A stretch of DNA of 64,000 bases, taken from assembly GCA_018267135.1 (NCBI GenBank), contig JAFDZA010000014.1, positions 434,001 through 498,000 on the forward strand, given 5' to 3'. Below the pieces are notes generated by a model. It made no database searches and was not told where the DNA came from. It saw nothing but the letters and a program-made list of their open reading frames with translations. The translations under genes and the position numbers were made by a program. This DNA comes from Bacteroidota bacterium. Its GTDB lineage: Bacteria > Bacteroidota > Bacteroidia > Cytophagales > Cyclobacteriaceae. This document shows positions 16,978-26,974 of this stretch, in pieces (the stretch's first letter is position 1; every line of letters starts with the position of its first letter).

Positions 16978-17979
16978 GTGCGCACAGGTAAAGAATTAAT
17001 TGCCCATAGTAAATCATTCAGCAAAGAAGACAGGCTTAAAAGCTGGTTTGAATTATGGATAACCATTTTTCTCATTATTGCATGCATTACTGTGGGGCTT
17101 ACCAATGAAATACTGTTGCCCATCAAAATCATCGCTTCTCTGCTCTGTGGCTTAGCTTATGTGAGATTATTCGTTATCTACCACGATTATGCCCACCGGG
17201 CTATTTTGCAGAACTCAAAAATGGCTAACGTGCTAATGACCTTTGTGGGAATTTACATGTTAGCTCCAAAAACCATTTGGAGCCGCACCCACGAGCACCA
17301 CCACAACAACAATTCTAAACTTACCCTGAGCGGAATAGGCTCCTACCCTACCGTAAGTAAAAAATATTTTTTAAAGCTGAATCGTAAAAAAAGGCTGATC
17401 TATTTATTGAACCGTCATCCGCTTACTATTCTATTGGGATACTTTACCTTATTCATTTTTTGGTTGAATCTGAAATCTTTTTTTGAAAGTCCGAGGAAAC
17501 ATTTCGATTCGTTAGCCGCACTTCTATTCCATTTTGGTGCCTCATGGGTAACGATTCATTTTTTTGGTTGGCCAACGTATTTTCTTTCTTTCTTCTTTCC
17601 CTTTTTTCTTGCATTTGCCATGGGGGCCTATTTGTTTTACTGCCAGCATAATTTCCCCGGTGCCGAGTTTAAGGAAAACCACGACTGGACGTATGATAAT
17701 GCCGCCTTAACCTCAACGAGTTATATGACGATGAATCCGGTGATGAATTGGTTTACCGGAAATATCGGGTATCATCATGTGCATCACCTCAATTCCAGAA
17801 TTCCATTTTATAGACTAAAAGAAGCGCTCGCTACCATGCCCGAACTTCATCAGGTTAAAACTACTTCCTGGTATCCTAAAGAAATACTCGGGTGTTTGCG
17901 GTTAAAATTGTGGGATCCTGAAACCAACCGTATGATCACCCTGAAGCAATTCCGATCTGAACATCCGGTGCTAAATTGA
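16978..17979 (+). CDS. Membrane fatty-acid desaturase
   Basis: 333-residue integral membrane di-iron desaturase. The three His boxes are all present: HDYAH (near residue 64), HEHHH (near 103) and HHVHH (near 263), with four hydrophobic segments (about 20-60, 135-160, 175-225) between them. This is the acyl-lipid/acyl-CoA desaturase family that introduces a cis double bond into membrane fatty acids. The start is GTG at 16978; no ATG is close. The stop overlaps the ATG of the symporter gene by one base (TGATG), so the two are probably co-transcribed. The bond position formed cannot be predicted. Confidence 0.9.
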   Translation: MRTGKELIAHSKSFSKEDRLKSWFELWITIFLIIACITVGLTNEILLPIKIIASLLCGLAYVRLFVIYHDYAHRAILQNSKMANVLMTFVGIYMLAPKTIWSRTHEHHHNNNSKLTLSGIGSYPTVSKKYFLKLNRKKRLIYLLNRHPLTILLGYFTLFIFWLNLKSFFESPRKHFDSLAALLFHFGASWVTIHFFGWPTYFLSFFFPFFLAFAMGAYLFYCQHNFPGAEFKENHDWTYDNAALTSTSYMTMNPVMNWFTGNIGYHHVHHLNSRIPFYRLKEALATMPELHQVKTTSWYPKEILGCLRLKLWDPETNRMITLKQFRSEHPVLN

Positions 17980-19181
17980 TGACCGTACGTAACGTAATAG
18001 GCAATCTGGCTTTCCAGGTATTGCTGGCCATACTTATCGGTATTGGCGTAGGTCATTTTTTTCCAGCCGTAGGTATTCAGTCTGAAATCATTGGCAAAAC
18101 CTTTGTTACTATTCTCAAGTTTTTTATTGGCCCTATCATATTCCTTACCATTGTATCGGGCATAGCCGGAATCGGCAATCTAAAGAAAGTAGGCCGTGTA
18201 GGTATTAAGGCATTAATTTATTTTGAAGTAGTAACGACACTGGCCCTTATGATCGGCATTGCCGTAGCCTTACTTATTAAACCCGGAGCGATTAACAGAA
18301 CCGGGCTCTCCATCCAGGATGTGTCAGTCATTGAAAAGAAAGCCCAGGAAGGATTTGATTGGCTCCGTTTTTTTTTAGAAAATTTTACCCTGCAGGTATT
18401 GGTTGCCGCCATCCTAAGTGGGGTAATCATTAGTCACTTATCAAAAAGAGAATTCATATTAAATAAGTTGGATAAAATTGCTGCGGTTGTTTATAAATGG
18501 TTGCGCTATGTTATGTATCTCGCTCCGCTTGGTGCTTATGGCGGTATCGCCTTTGCCGTAGGGAAGTTTGGGCTCAACTCGCTGGTGCCGCTTGCCAAAC
18601 TGATGGTGTGTATGTATATCACGATGGCGGTGTTTGTATTTGTTGTGTTGGCCGCCATTTTGCGCTATTATCGTTTCCGTATTATGCGGTTATTAAAGAC
18701 AATTAAAGAAGAGATATTGATTGTGCTGGCCACTTCATCTTCGGAGGCCGCATTGCCTTCGCTGATGAAAAAATTGGAGAATATGGGATGCAGCAAATCG
18801 GTAGTGGGTTTGGTGGTTCCTACCGGTTACTCATTTAACTTAGATGGCACATCTATTTATTTGTCTATGGCTGTTTTATTTATTGCTCAACTTTATGGCA
18901 TCTCATTGTCGGTGGGCGAAATGGCAAGTATTATTGGTATTTTAATGATAACTTCCAAAGGAGCTGCCGGGGTAACCGGCAGCGGCTTTATTGTGTTGGC
19001 CTCTACACTGACTACCATTCATACCATTCCAATAGAAGGGTTGGCCTTTTTACTCGGCATAGACAAATTTATGAGTGAGGCGCGTGCCATTACCAATATT
19101 ATTGGCAATGGTGTAGCTACTTTGGTGATAGCAAAAAGTGAAAAAGAATTTGAGCCGGCTGCAGAAACTATCCCACTTTAA
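17979..19181 (+). CDS. Dicarboxylate/amino acid:cation symporter (DAACS family)
   Basis: 400-residue transporter of the glutamate/aspartate/dicarboxylate:Na+ or H+ symporter family (GltP/DctA fold). Signature parts are the HP1 Ser-rich loop ATSSSEAALPSLM, the TM7 motif near GYSFNLDGTSIYLS, and the HP2 loop TSKGAAGVTGSGFIVLAS. Eight hydrophobic segments are visible. I chose the ATG at 17979; the TTG immediately before it would add one residue. Its 3' end overlaps the convergent GH57 gene by 14 bases. The substrate is probably an acidic amino acid or C4-dicarboxylate. Confidence 0.9.
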   Translation: MTVRNVIGNLAFQVLLAILIGIGVGHFFPAVGIQSEIIGKTFVTILKFFIGPIIFLTIVSGIAGIGNLKKVGRVGIKALIYFEVVTTLALMIGIAVALLIKPGAINRTGLSIQDVSVIEKKAQEGFDWLRFFLENFTLQVLVAAILSGVIISHLSKREFILNKLDKIAAVVYKWLRYVMYLAPLGAYGGIAFAVGKFGLNSLVPLAKLMVCMYITMAVFVFVVLAAILRYYRFRIMRLLKTIKEEILIVLATSSSEAALPSLMKKLENMGCSKSVVGLVVPTGYSFNLDGTSIYLSMAVLFIAQLYGISLSVGEMASIIGILMITSKGAAGVTGSGFIVLASTLTTIHTIPIEGLAFLLGIDKFMSEARAITNIIGNGVATLVIAKSEKEFEPAAETIPL

Positions 19182-21570
19182 CGCCCAGATTTTTTCCCAG
19201 CAATATAAATTGATCACTCCACTCAGGAGTGGGTTGATGCCGGGCTTCTTTCGACATTTGAAAATACAGATTTTGACTTTTATGCAAGTTGGGGTCTAAC
19301 GCAAACCGGTCCAGGAACGGGAACATGCGATTGAGCCGTTGCAGACGTTTTACATTCTCGTGTTCACTGTTAATCCTTCGTAGCTCTTTCCAAATACTTT
19401 CGCCTGCCAGGCGCGATAATTTTTCGGCATCTTCAATTTTTAAATTCCATCTTGCCAGTTCGGATGAAATCCGTTCCATTTCTTTAATGTTGATTTTTTC
19501 TGAAGTAAAACTTTTCACCAGATCGGCATTCAGAATATATTCAAATGTAGTGCGGTAGGTATTGGGGATGGGAAGTCCATTATTGGCAAGAGCCGTAATA
19601 AGTTGGTAATCGCTGTTATAACTTTTTCGTAAGGAATTTTCTAGTTCGGCCATACTTTCCTGAGCAATCATTTCTAAAATTTTCCTTTTCTCATCGCTGA
19701 ACAATTGCCAGATAGTATATTTATCAGGGCCAAAATACATCTGCATCGTACCAATTACATCGCCCAACCTGCCTTCTTCAAAGGCTTTTACAATGCGAAA
19801 CTGCATGCCGGATAAATCATCGGGCTCCATATCTATACTCAGGTTGCCAATGATGTTGTGCTTTCCTAAATAGATTACGGCAAAGGCAAATTTGCGTTCA
19901 GACAGCGTTACCTGCGAACGAACAGTAATCATCCCTACGGCAATTTTTTGATCACCTGCCGATTTTTTTACGATTGATTCACTTACGGTAGAATAATTAA
20001 AGATGGTTAATGCTTCCGGCTCTTCTTCAAAAACAGTAGACATGGCAAAGTGCATCCCCACACGCTTCAGGTTGATGAGCGATGGCCTGACTATTTTTTC
20101 GTACACTTGTGCTGCATTGCCGTAGGCTGCTACATTACTCGGAGCCTGCTCCAGTCTTTTAATAAACTCACTCTCCAGGTCGGCTTCATCTAACTGATGA
20201 GCTAACTGAATAACCCGGCAGGCATATTGCAGTACCTGAGTAGCTTCAATGCCCGACACTTCATCAAAAAACCAACCGCAACTCGTGTACATCAGCATCG
20301 TATTGCGTTCCATTTCCATCAAGTACATCACGCGTACCGGAGAAACATTTTCTTTGGCATACTTTCCTAGAAAATGACGAATGGTGTTTTCGTTACGCTT
20401 CAGTACGATGTGAATAAATTCATTACGGGCTTCCCACGGAGATTTTAAGATATGAGAAGCTTCTCTTTCAAAGATAGCAGCTGTTTCATCGCGCAGCCAG
20501 TCTAACGCTTCGCGCAAGGGTTTGCGCCATAGTTGATGCCAGCCTTCGTGCCCACCGGAATGGCACCCGCAGTTATTGCGCCAGCGCTCTACCCCATGGA
20601 TACAACTCCACGAACTGTTTTCTATGATTTGCACTTCGTGAACAGGTGGAAACAAAGAAAGAAACTGAGCATAATTCGTTAGCCTAACCTCTCCATGCTT
20701 CTCAATATAATCCAGGCAAAAGGCCAGAGCCATATCGCCATGCTTATGATGATGCCCATAGGTTTCTCCATCGGTTGCCACATGGATTAATTGCTCATTT
20801 GTATCTTGCTGGTCAACGGCATTCAACAGTGTTTCGGCAAATCGTTTACCGTCATTCAGCAACCCATTAAAGGCGATGGATTGAGAAATATCTCCGTTAT
20901 AAAAAAATAAATCTATCCACTTGCCGGAAGGCAGGTGACAACGGTAAGCATGCCGGGTGTTAAGGGTTTGGTCGTTTATCTCTTTCCATTTCTCGTCTCC
21001 ATTTTTTCTGATAGCCTTTGCCTGACGTGGAGCTAAAATGGTAAACCGAATATCGTTTTTTACCAATGCTTCCAATGTATCTGTATCTACGGCCGTTTCG
21101 GCCAGCCACATACCTTCCGGCTTACGCCCAAAGCGGGTTTCAAAATCGCGTAGGCCCCATATTATTTGTGTTTCCTTATCGCGGGCATTGGCCAGCGGCA
21201 TAATGATGTGGTTATATACCTGCGCTAATGCAGAGCCATGTCCGCCAAACCGGTTGAGGCTGTCTTTGTCTGCTTGTAAGATGGCCTCGTATGTTTCGCG
21301 TGCATTGGCTTCCATCCAGGAAAGCAGCGTTGGCCCAAAATTGAAACTGATTTTAGAATAGTTGTTAACGATGTTTCGGATGATGTTGTCTTCATCTAAA
21401 ATTCGCGAGGTAGAGTTAGGCTCGTAACATTCCGAAGTGATGCGCTCGTTCCAGTCGTGGTAGGGATGTGCCGAATCTTGCACTTCTACTACTTCCAGCC
21501 ATGCGTTTTCGCGCGGAGGCTGGTAAAAGTGACCGTGAATACAAACAAAACGATTAGAGGAAGTGGCCAT
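19168..21570 (-). CDS. GH57 glycoside hydrolase with DUF3536 domain
   Basis: 800 residues. The GH57 catalytic barrel spans about 1-330: opening motif IHGHFYQPPRENAWLE, nucleophile Glu in GMWLAETAVD, acid Asp in ATDGETYGHHH and the block CIHGVERWRNNCGCHSGG. The DUF3536 helical domain follows to the C-terminus. GH57 enzymes act on alpha-glucans as amylases, 4-alpha-glucanotransferases or branching enzymes. Here it is the last gene of the glucan operon, 100 bases after glgB, with a weak hairpin between them. It probably modifies or degrades the GlgE product. The exact reaction is unknown. Confidence 0.87.
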   Translation of the reverse strand: MATSSNRFVCIHGHFYQPPRENAWLEVVEVQDSAHPYHDWNERITSECYEPNSTSRILDEDNIIRNIVNNYSKISFNFGPTLLSWMEANARETYEAILQADKDSLNRFGGHGSALAQVYNHIIMPLANARDKETQIIWGLRDFETRFGRKPEGMWLAETAVDTDTLEALVKNDIRFTILAPRQAKAIRKNGDEKWKEINDQTLNTRHAYRCHLPSGKWIDLFFYNGDISQSIAFNGLLNDGKRFAETLLNAVDQQDTNEQLIHVATDGETYGHHHKHGDMALAFCLDYIEKHGEVRLTNYAQFLSLFPPVHEVQIIENSSWSCIHGVERWRNNCGCHSGGHEGWHQLWRKPLREALDWLRDETAAIFEREASHILKSPWEARNEFIHIVLKRNENTIRHFLGKYAKENVSPVRVMYLMEMERNTMLMYTSCGWFFDEVSGIEATQVLQYACRVIQLAHQLDEADLESEFIKRLEQAPSNVAAYGNAAQVYEKIVRPSLINLKRVGMHFAMSTVFEEEPEALTIFNYSTVSESIVKKSAGDQKIAVGMITVRSQVTLSERKFAFAVIYLGKHNIIGNLSIDMEPDDLSGMQFRIVKAFEEGRLGDVIGTMQMYFGPDKYTIWQLFSDEKRKILEMIAQESMAELENSLRKSYNSDYQLITALANNGLPIPNTYRTTFEYILNADLVKSFTSEKINIKEMERISSELARWNLKIEDAEKLSRLAGESIWKELRRINSEHENVKRLQRLNRMFPFLDRFALDPNLHKSQNLYFQMSKEARHQPTPEWSDQFILLGKNLGVKVG

Positions 21571-21580
21571 GAGCTAAAAA

Positions 21581-21602
21581 TGATGACATACTGAGGTCAT
21601 CA
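21581..21602 (-). terminator. Weak hairpin between glgB and the GH57 gene
   Basis: TGATGAC (21581-21587) and GTCATCA (21596-21602) form a 7-bp stem with an 8-base loop. On the minus strand it is followed by TTTTTA, 11 bases before the GH57 start. It may be an attenuator or processing site that sets apart the last gene. It is weak. Confidence 0.3.
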
Positions 21603-21670
21603 AAAAAATATTTGATGTCGAAAGATAACTAAATGTCATTACTGACAAAACAAGATAATATAATTCAATT

Positions 21671-23641
21671 TTAACTTCCGGCTTCCAGTTCAAACTCGCT
21701 CTTTTCTTCATTCAATTTCAAGATTGAAATAGCTAATGGGGGTAATTTTATGGAGAGTGAATAGTCTTTATTGTGGTATTTTACGGGTGATGTGAATTGT
21801 AACTCGTGGTTTAGCAGGCCACTTCCTCCGTATTTCAAGTCATCCGAATTAAATACTTCTTTCCACGACCCGCGCAAGGGCACGCCTACCCGGTATTGGT
21901 GGCGAACTTCGGGCGTAAAGTTGCAAACCACAATTAATGAATCGTGTGGGGTTTCTCCTTTTCGCATAAATACCATTACACTATTTTCGCTGTCAGAGTA
22001 ATCAATCCATTCAAAACCGCGGTCGGTAAAAGAAAAATGAAAGAGCGCCTGTTCTTCTTTGTATAATTTATTCAAATCTTGAATCAGGTGCAGCACCCCC
22101 CGGTGCAAATCGTAATTAAGCAAGTGCCAACTTATGCTGCTATCGTGGTTCCATTCGCCTGTCTGCCCCAGCTCACCGCCCATAAATAACAATTTCGTTC
22201 CGGGGTGGGTAAACATGTAGGCATACATCAGCCGGAGGTTGGCAAACCGCTTCCACTCATCGCCCGGCATACGGCCAATCAACGAGCCTTTGCCGTGTAC
22301 TACCTCATCGTGCGAAAGCGGCAGCATAAAATTTTCAGTAAACGCATACATAATACTGAATGTAATTTCATTCTGATGATACTTCCGGTAAATGGGGTCA
22401 TCTTTAAAATAGCGAAGCGTGTCGTGCATCCAGCCCATCATCCATTTTTGCCCAAAGCCTAAACCACCCAGATAAGTTGGTCTTGAAACTCCCGGCCAGG
22501 CGGTTGATTCCTCGGCAATAGTAACTACATCCGGAAAAGAACTATAAACTGTTTCATTAAATTCTTTTAAAAAATCAATGGCTTCCAAGTTCTCATTTCC
22601 GCCATACTGATTAGGGATCCACTCTCCTTCTTTTCGCGAATAATCTAAGTACAACATAGAAGCCACCGCATCCACCCGCAAGCCGTCTATATGAAACTGA
22701 TCGAGCCAAAAAAGAGCATTGCTGATAAGAAAAGACCTTACTTCGTTCCGGCCGTAATTGTAGATATAGCTGCTCCAATCCGGATGAAAACCTTTGCGCG
22801 GATCTGCGTGTTCATACAGGTGGGTGCCATCAAAGTTATATAAGCCGTGTGCATCGCCCGGAAAATGCGAGGGTACCCAATCGAGGATGACGCCTACCCC
22901 TGCCTGATGAAAGGCATCCACCAAAGCCATAAAATCTTGAGGAGAACCAAATCGGCTGGTGGGCGCAAAATAACCCGTAAGCTGATATCCCCACGATCCG
23001 AAAAAGGGGTGCTCCATTACGGGTAAAAATTCTACGTGCGTAAAGCCGGCCTCTTTTACATAAGGCACTAATTCGGCTATTAATTCGAGGTAGCTTAGCG
23101 ATCGGTTTTCCTCGTCCGGTTTCCGTTTCCAACTGCCTACGTGTACTTCATAAACCGAATAAGGCTGCGGTTTTCCGGCCATTGATTTCCTTTTTTGCAG
23201 CCAACCATCATCTTTCCATTGGTAAGGCTCTTGCCACACAATGGAGGCTGTGCGCGGAGGTATTTCTGCATAGCGTGCAAATGGGTCGGCTTTTTCGAGA
23301 TATTCACTCTGATTAGACTGAATGGCATATTTGTAGACTTCGCCTTTTGTTAAGCCTGTAAAAAATCCTTCCCATATCCCCGATTCATCCCAGCGGGCAT
23401 TTAATGTATGCTGGTCTTTCTGCCAATGATTAAAATTTCCGATAACGGAAACGGACTTTGCATTGGGCGCCCACACGGCAAAATAAATTCCAGAGGCTCC
23501 GTGATGCGTCATCTCATGTGCCCCTAATTTTTCGTACAGTTTGTGGTGCTTGCCCGAGCGGAAAAGGTGGATGTCGAAATCGGTTAGTAAACTAAATGTT
23601 TCTTCCGCTTCCGGAGGAGATGGTTTGATTTTTTTTGTCAT
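21671..23641 (-). CDS. glgB: 1,4-alpha-glucan branching enzyme (GH13)
   Basis: 656 residues: CBM48-type N-domain (about 25-130, [21 protein letters not shown]), GH13 barrel and C-terminal all-beta domain. Catalytic Asp is in [19 protein letters not shown], Glu in [12 protein letters not shown], and the third Asp in [15 protein letters not shown]. The enzyme makes alpha-1,6 branches in the linear maltan built by GlgE. It begins 6 bases after the TreS-maltokinase stop. Length is typical of the shorter GlgB class. Confidence 0.97.
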   Translation of the reverse strand: MTKKIKPSPPEAEETFSLLTDFDIHLFRSGKHHKLYEKLGAHEMTHHGASGIYFAVWAPNAKSVSVIGNFNHWQKDQHTLNARWDESGIWEGFFTGLTKGEVYKYAIQSNQSEYLEKADPFARYAEIPPRTASIVWQEPYQWKDDGWLQKRKSMAGKPQPYSVYEVHVGSWKRKPDEENRSLSYLELIAELVPYVKEAGFTHVEFLPVMEHPFFGSWGYQLTGYFAPTSRFGSPQDFMALVDAFHQAGVGVILDWVPSHFPGDAHGLYNFDGTHLYEHADPRKGFHPDWSSYIYNYGRNEVRSFLISNALFWLDQFHIDGLRVDAVASMLYLDYSRKEGEWIPNQYGGNENLEAIDFLKEFNETVYSSFPDVVTIAEESTAWPGVSRPTYLGGLGFGQKWMMGWMHDTLRYFKDDPIYRKYHQNEITFSIMYAFTENFMLPLSHDEVVHGKGSLIGRMPGDEWKRFANLRLMYAYMFTHPGTKLLFMGGELGQTGEWNHDSSISWHLLNYDLHRGVLHLIQDLNKLYKEEQALFHFSFTDRGFEWIDYSDSENSVMVFMRKGETPHDSLIVVCNFTPEVRHQYRVGVPLRGSWKEVFNSDDLKYGGSGLLNHELQFTSPVKYHNKDYSLSIKLPPLAISILKLNEEKSEFELEAGS

Positions 23642-23647
23642 AAAAAA

Positions 23648-26600
23648 TTAAGATCCTTTTTTTAGTTCTTTTGATAACAGATAACGATTAACCTGATACA
23701 AGATGCCGCGAAGTGGTATGATTACCCAATCGGGGCGACCGTTTAGCTCATAGCCTAATTCATAGATGGCCTTCTCCAACAAATAAACTCGCATCAATAC
23801 TTCTCCTTCCTGCGATAGGTTCTTACCCATCCCCATTTTTTCCATGTAGGCTCCCATGTAAAAACGGCTTACATAGTGCTGCCATTGCTCGGCCCATTGG
23901 CCCAGAAACTCCAGGTCTTTCTCGCGATAGTTTTCGTTAAGCAATATCTTACCAAAGGCCGCATAGTGGAAGGAGCGCATCATTCCGGCTACATCCTTCA
24001 AAGGGTTCTTTTTTAGTCTTCGTTCGCTAAAACTAAACCCGGGTTCACCTTCAAAATCAATTATCACAAAGTCTTTTCCTGTAAAAAGTACTTGCCCCAA
24101 ATGGTAATCGCCATGGATACGGGTTTTTAGGGCATTTAATTTTACTTTATAAATTTCACTAAAGCATTCTAAAATGAGCTCTTCAGAGGCTAGTACTTCT
24201 TTGGCTATTATTTTCGAACTGTTATTCAGCTTGTCAATAGATTGTTCCAGTAGTTTGAGCCGGTCTCGTACTAATTTTTTTAACGAAGAAAATAACGAAC
24301 GCTGATAGTTGGCCGAAAAATACTCGGGCGTGAATGCGGGGTTAACTTTGTCTGAGGCCAACGCCAGGTGCATTTCGGCTGTTCGTTGCCCCAAGCGCAC
24401 TACTCTTTCATAAAAGCCACGACCAATTAATTCCTGTATCAGTTCGGGGGCTTCCTCAAATGCGATCGATGATTTGTTATTGAGTTTAGGAAGCTTTTCT
24501 TTTTTAGCACTCGTGATAACGCGCTCATAAAAGCGGCCTACCGAATCGAGAGTCATGGTCCAGCTATCTCCCTGGTTTTCTACCTTTTCTTGCAGCAACC
24601 CAAACACCATTACTTGCCCCTCATTATCATGATATTCTATGCTGCCGGCATATTTTGGTGCATTACGAAAACTGGTACTCTCGGAGAGGAATCTGATAAT
24701 TTCCAAATCGGGGTTTATTTCTTTTTCAATTTTGCGGTAAAATTTGAAGAAGAATTTATCATTATAGATGATGGAAGTATTGCTTTGTTCGGCTTTCAGA
24801 ATTTTTGAGTCAACGGCATCGGAGTTTAGTCGTGTGTAAACGCTTGCATTGAATTCTAATGTTCCACCCTCCTCTTTGATGCGCGATTTTCTATCCATGG
24901 CCTGAAAAAGAAAATCACGAAACCCTTTATCATAACAACTGTCTATTAAAAAACCGACTTTTCCTTGAAAATCAGCCCGGCAAATAACGCTTTGTGCAGT
25001 AAACTCTGTTTTTTCGAAAAGTGTATCGGAAGAAGCAAAATAAACAGGTAAAAAATAGAGTTCGGGCAAGCGCTGAACATAATGCACTTCAATAACCGAA
25101 AGATAGTGCATCTCTCCCTCGGCTTTCAGAGGGATCATTTTATTGATGCTGACTTTAGAAATAGCACGAGCTTTGCCACCAAACCAGCGGCATTTTTTCA
25201 TATAAGATTGCAATACTTTGCGCTCTAAAAAGCGCACGTTGTCATAGTCTGAAAAAGTACGTTCCCACGATAAATCAGACTGAAAAAGTGGTAATTCACC
25301 GGAGGTGGTTACCGTTCCTGTTTTTTCGGAAGCATCTAACTGAAACCAAAAATAGCCGTAGGGTCCAATCGTAATTGGATAGTCTCCTTCGTCAATACTG
25401 CGAAAGCGATTTTGGCTAAACACTTCGGTTACATCGCAATCTTTATAATCAGCGAAATTGAGTGTGGTCGATTGTGAAAACTGCGATAAGTTTGCTACCA
25501 CTACTACACGGTGGTTTTTATGCGTTCGTATGAAACAAAGTACTTTGGCATTGGAGCTTTCAATAAATTTTAACTCGCCCCGGCCAAACACGCCCAGTCT
25601 TTTGCGCATCTCCACTATATTTCTAATCCACCACAAAAGCGAAGATGGGTTTTCTTCCTGAGTAGCCACATTTACAGACTCATATCGATAGGCCGGGTCG
25701 GATATTACCGGAAGAAATAATTTTTGGGGGTTGGCTGAAGAAAAACCAGCGTTCAGGTTTACATTCCATTGCATGGGGGTGCGCACTCCAAAGCGATCGC
25801 CTAAATAAATATTATCGCCCATACCGATTTCATCGCCATAGTATATAACCGGTGTGCCGGGCAGCGAAAACAATAGCATATAGAGAAGTTCTATCTTGCG
25901 CTTGTCGTTGTTGAGCATTGGGGCAAGCCTTCTTCGTATGCCCGTATTGTGTTTGGTGTGCGGGTCAGTGGCATAGGCTTTAAAGAGAAAATCTTTTTCT
26001 TCTTCAGTTACCATTTCCAACCCTATTTCATCATGATTGCGCAAAAACAGCGCCCATTGGTTGGCCTCAGAAGTGGCCGGAGTTTGTTCAATAATATCGA
26101 TAACGGGATAAGTATCTTCGGTGCGCAAACTCAGAAAAAGCCGGGGCATTAACGGATAGTTAAAGCACATGTGGCACTCGTCATCTTTGCCAAAATATTC
26201 TGCAGCATCTTCGGGCCATAGGTTAGCTTCGGCAATCAGAATTCGGTGTTCATAGTGTTTGTCTATATATGCTCTTATTTTTTTTAGAAATTCATGCGTC
26301 TCTGGAAGATTCTCGCAGCTGGTATCATCGCGCTCAAACAAAAAAGGGATGGAGGCTAACCGAAATCCATCTACGCCCATTTTTAACCAGTGATCAATCA
26401 CTTTAATTACTTCCAGTTGAACCTCGGGATTGTCGTAGTTCAGCTCGGGCATGTGTTTGTAAAACCGGTGCCAGTAGTATGCTTTGGCTTCATTATCCCA
26501 CGTCCAATTAGACGATTCTTCATCGGGAAATACAAGCCGTGCATCTTTATATTTCTCGGGGGTATCGTTCCATACATAATAATTCTTATACTTTGAGCCT

Positions 26601-26974
26601 GCCCTTGCTTTGCGCGATTTCTGAAACCACAGGTGCTGATCAGACGTGTGGTTAAGGATCAGTTCAGTAATAACGCGCATGCCCCGGGCATGCGCTTCTT
26701 TTAAAAAGAGTCTGAAGTCGGCCTGTGTTCCGTAATCCGGATGGATCGCTGTATGATCGGTTATATCATAGCCATCGTCTTTCAGCGGAGACTCAAAAAA
26801 GGGCAACAACCATATAGTGTTTACCCCCAGATCTTCGAGGTAATCAAGTTTAGAAATTAAACCGGGAAAATCGCCAATGCCATCGCCATTGCTGTCGCAA
26901 AAAGAACGAACACTCAATTCATAGATGATGGTATCTTTATACCACAGGGGGTCGTTTTTGATAGCACCGGCCAT
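23648..26974 (-). CDS. treS: Trehalose synthase-like/maltokinase fusion with altered TreS active site
   Basis: 1108 residues. Residues 1-560 form a GH13 TreS-type domain and about 575-1108 a maltokinase (Mak/Pep2) domain. The kinase has its catalytic RIHGDYHLGQ and metal-binding IIDFEGEP intact and should form maltose 1-phosphate for GlgE. In the TreS half, Glu249 (AEANLWPED) and Asp315 (RNHDE) are present. The nucleophile motif expected as GFRLDAxP reads GFRLASIP, with Ala207 (codon GCC at 26356-26354) in place of Asp. The spacing to Glu249 is normal, so this is a substitution, not a misalignment. Trehalose-maltose conversion is therefore doubtful; a kinase-only or binding role is an inference. 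The start follows the GlgE stop directly (TAAATG). Confidence 0.9.
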   Translation of the reverse strand: MAGAIKNDPLWYKDTIIYELSVRSFCDSNGDGIGDFPGLISKLDYLEDLGVNTIWLLPFFESPLKDDGYDITDHTAIHPDYGTQADFRLFLKEAHARGMRVITELILNHTSDQHLWFQKSRKARAGSKYKNYYVWNDTPEKYKDARLVFPDEESSNWTWDNEAKAYYWHRFYKHMPELNYDNPEVQLEVIKVIDHWLKMGVDGFRLASIPFLFERDDTSCENLPETHEFLKKIRAYIDKHYEHRILIAEANLWPEDAAEYFGKDDECHMCFNYPLMPRLFLSLRTEDTYPVIDIIEQTPATSEANQWALFLRNHDEIGLEMVTEEEKDFLFKAYATDPHTKHNTGIRRRLAPMLNNDKRKIELLYMLLFSLPGTPVIYYGDEIGMGDNIYLGDRFGVRTPMQWNVNLNAGFSSANPQKLFLPVISDPAYRYESVNVATQEENPSSLLWWIRNIVEMRKRLGVFGRGELKFIESSNAKVLCFIRTHKNHRVVVVANLSQFSQSTTLNFADYKDCDVTEVFSQNRFRSIDEGDYPITIGPYGYFWFQLDASEKTGTVTTSGELPLFQSDLSWERTFSDYDNVRFLERKVLQSYMKKCRWFGGKARAISKVSINKMIPLKAEGEMHYLSVIEVHYVQRLPELYFLPVYFASSDTLFEKTEFTAQSVICRADFQGKVGFLIDSCYDKGFRDFLFQAMDRKSRIKEEGGTLEFNASVYTRLNSDAVDSKILKAEQSNTSIIYNDKFFFKFYRKIEKEINPDLEIIRFLSESTSFRNAPKYAGSIEYHDNEGQVMVFGLLQEKVENQGDSWTMTLDSVGRFYERVITSAKKEKLPKLNNKSSIAFEEAPELIQELIGRGFYERVVRLGQRTAEMHLALASDKVNPAFTPEYFSANYQRSLFSSLKKLVRDRLKLLEQSIDKLNNSSKIIAKEVLASEELILECFSEIYKVKLNALKTRIHGDYHLGQVLFTGKDFVIIDFEGEPGFSFSERRLKKNPLKDVAGMMRSFHYAAFGKILLNENYREKDLEFLGQWAEQWQHYVSRFYMGAYMEKMGMGKNLSQEGEVLMRVYLLEKAIYELGYELNGRPDWVIIPLRGILYQVNRYLLSKELKKGS

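Noticed and set aside
26675..26695. Inverted repeat GCGCATGCCC-C-GGGCATGCGC
   Set aside because: It lies inside the TreS coding region, in a conserved protein part (EAHARGMRVI); no regulatory context, so it is taken as chance from codon use.
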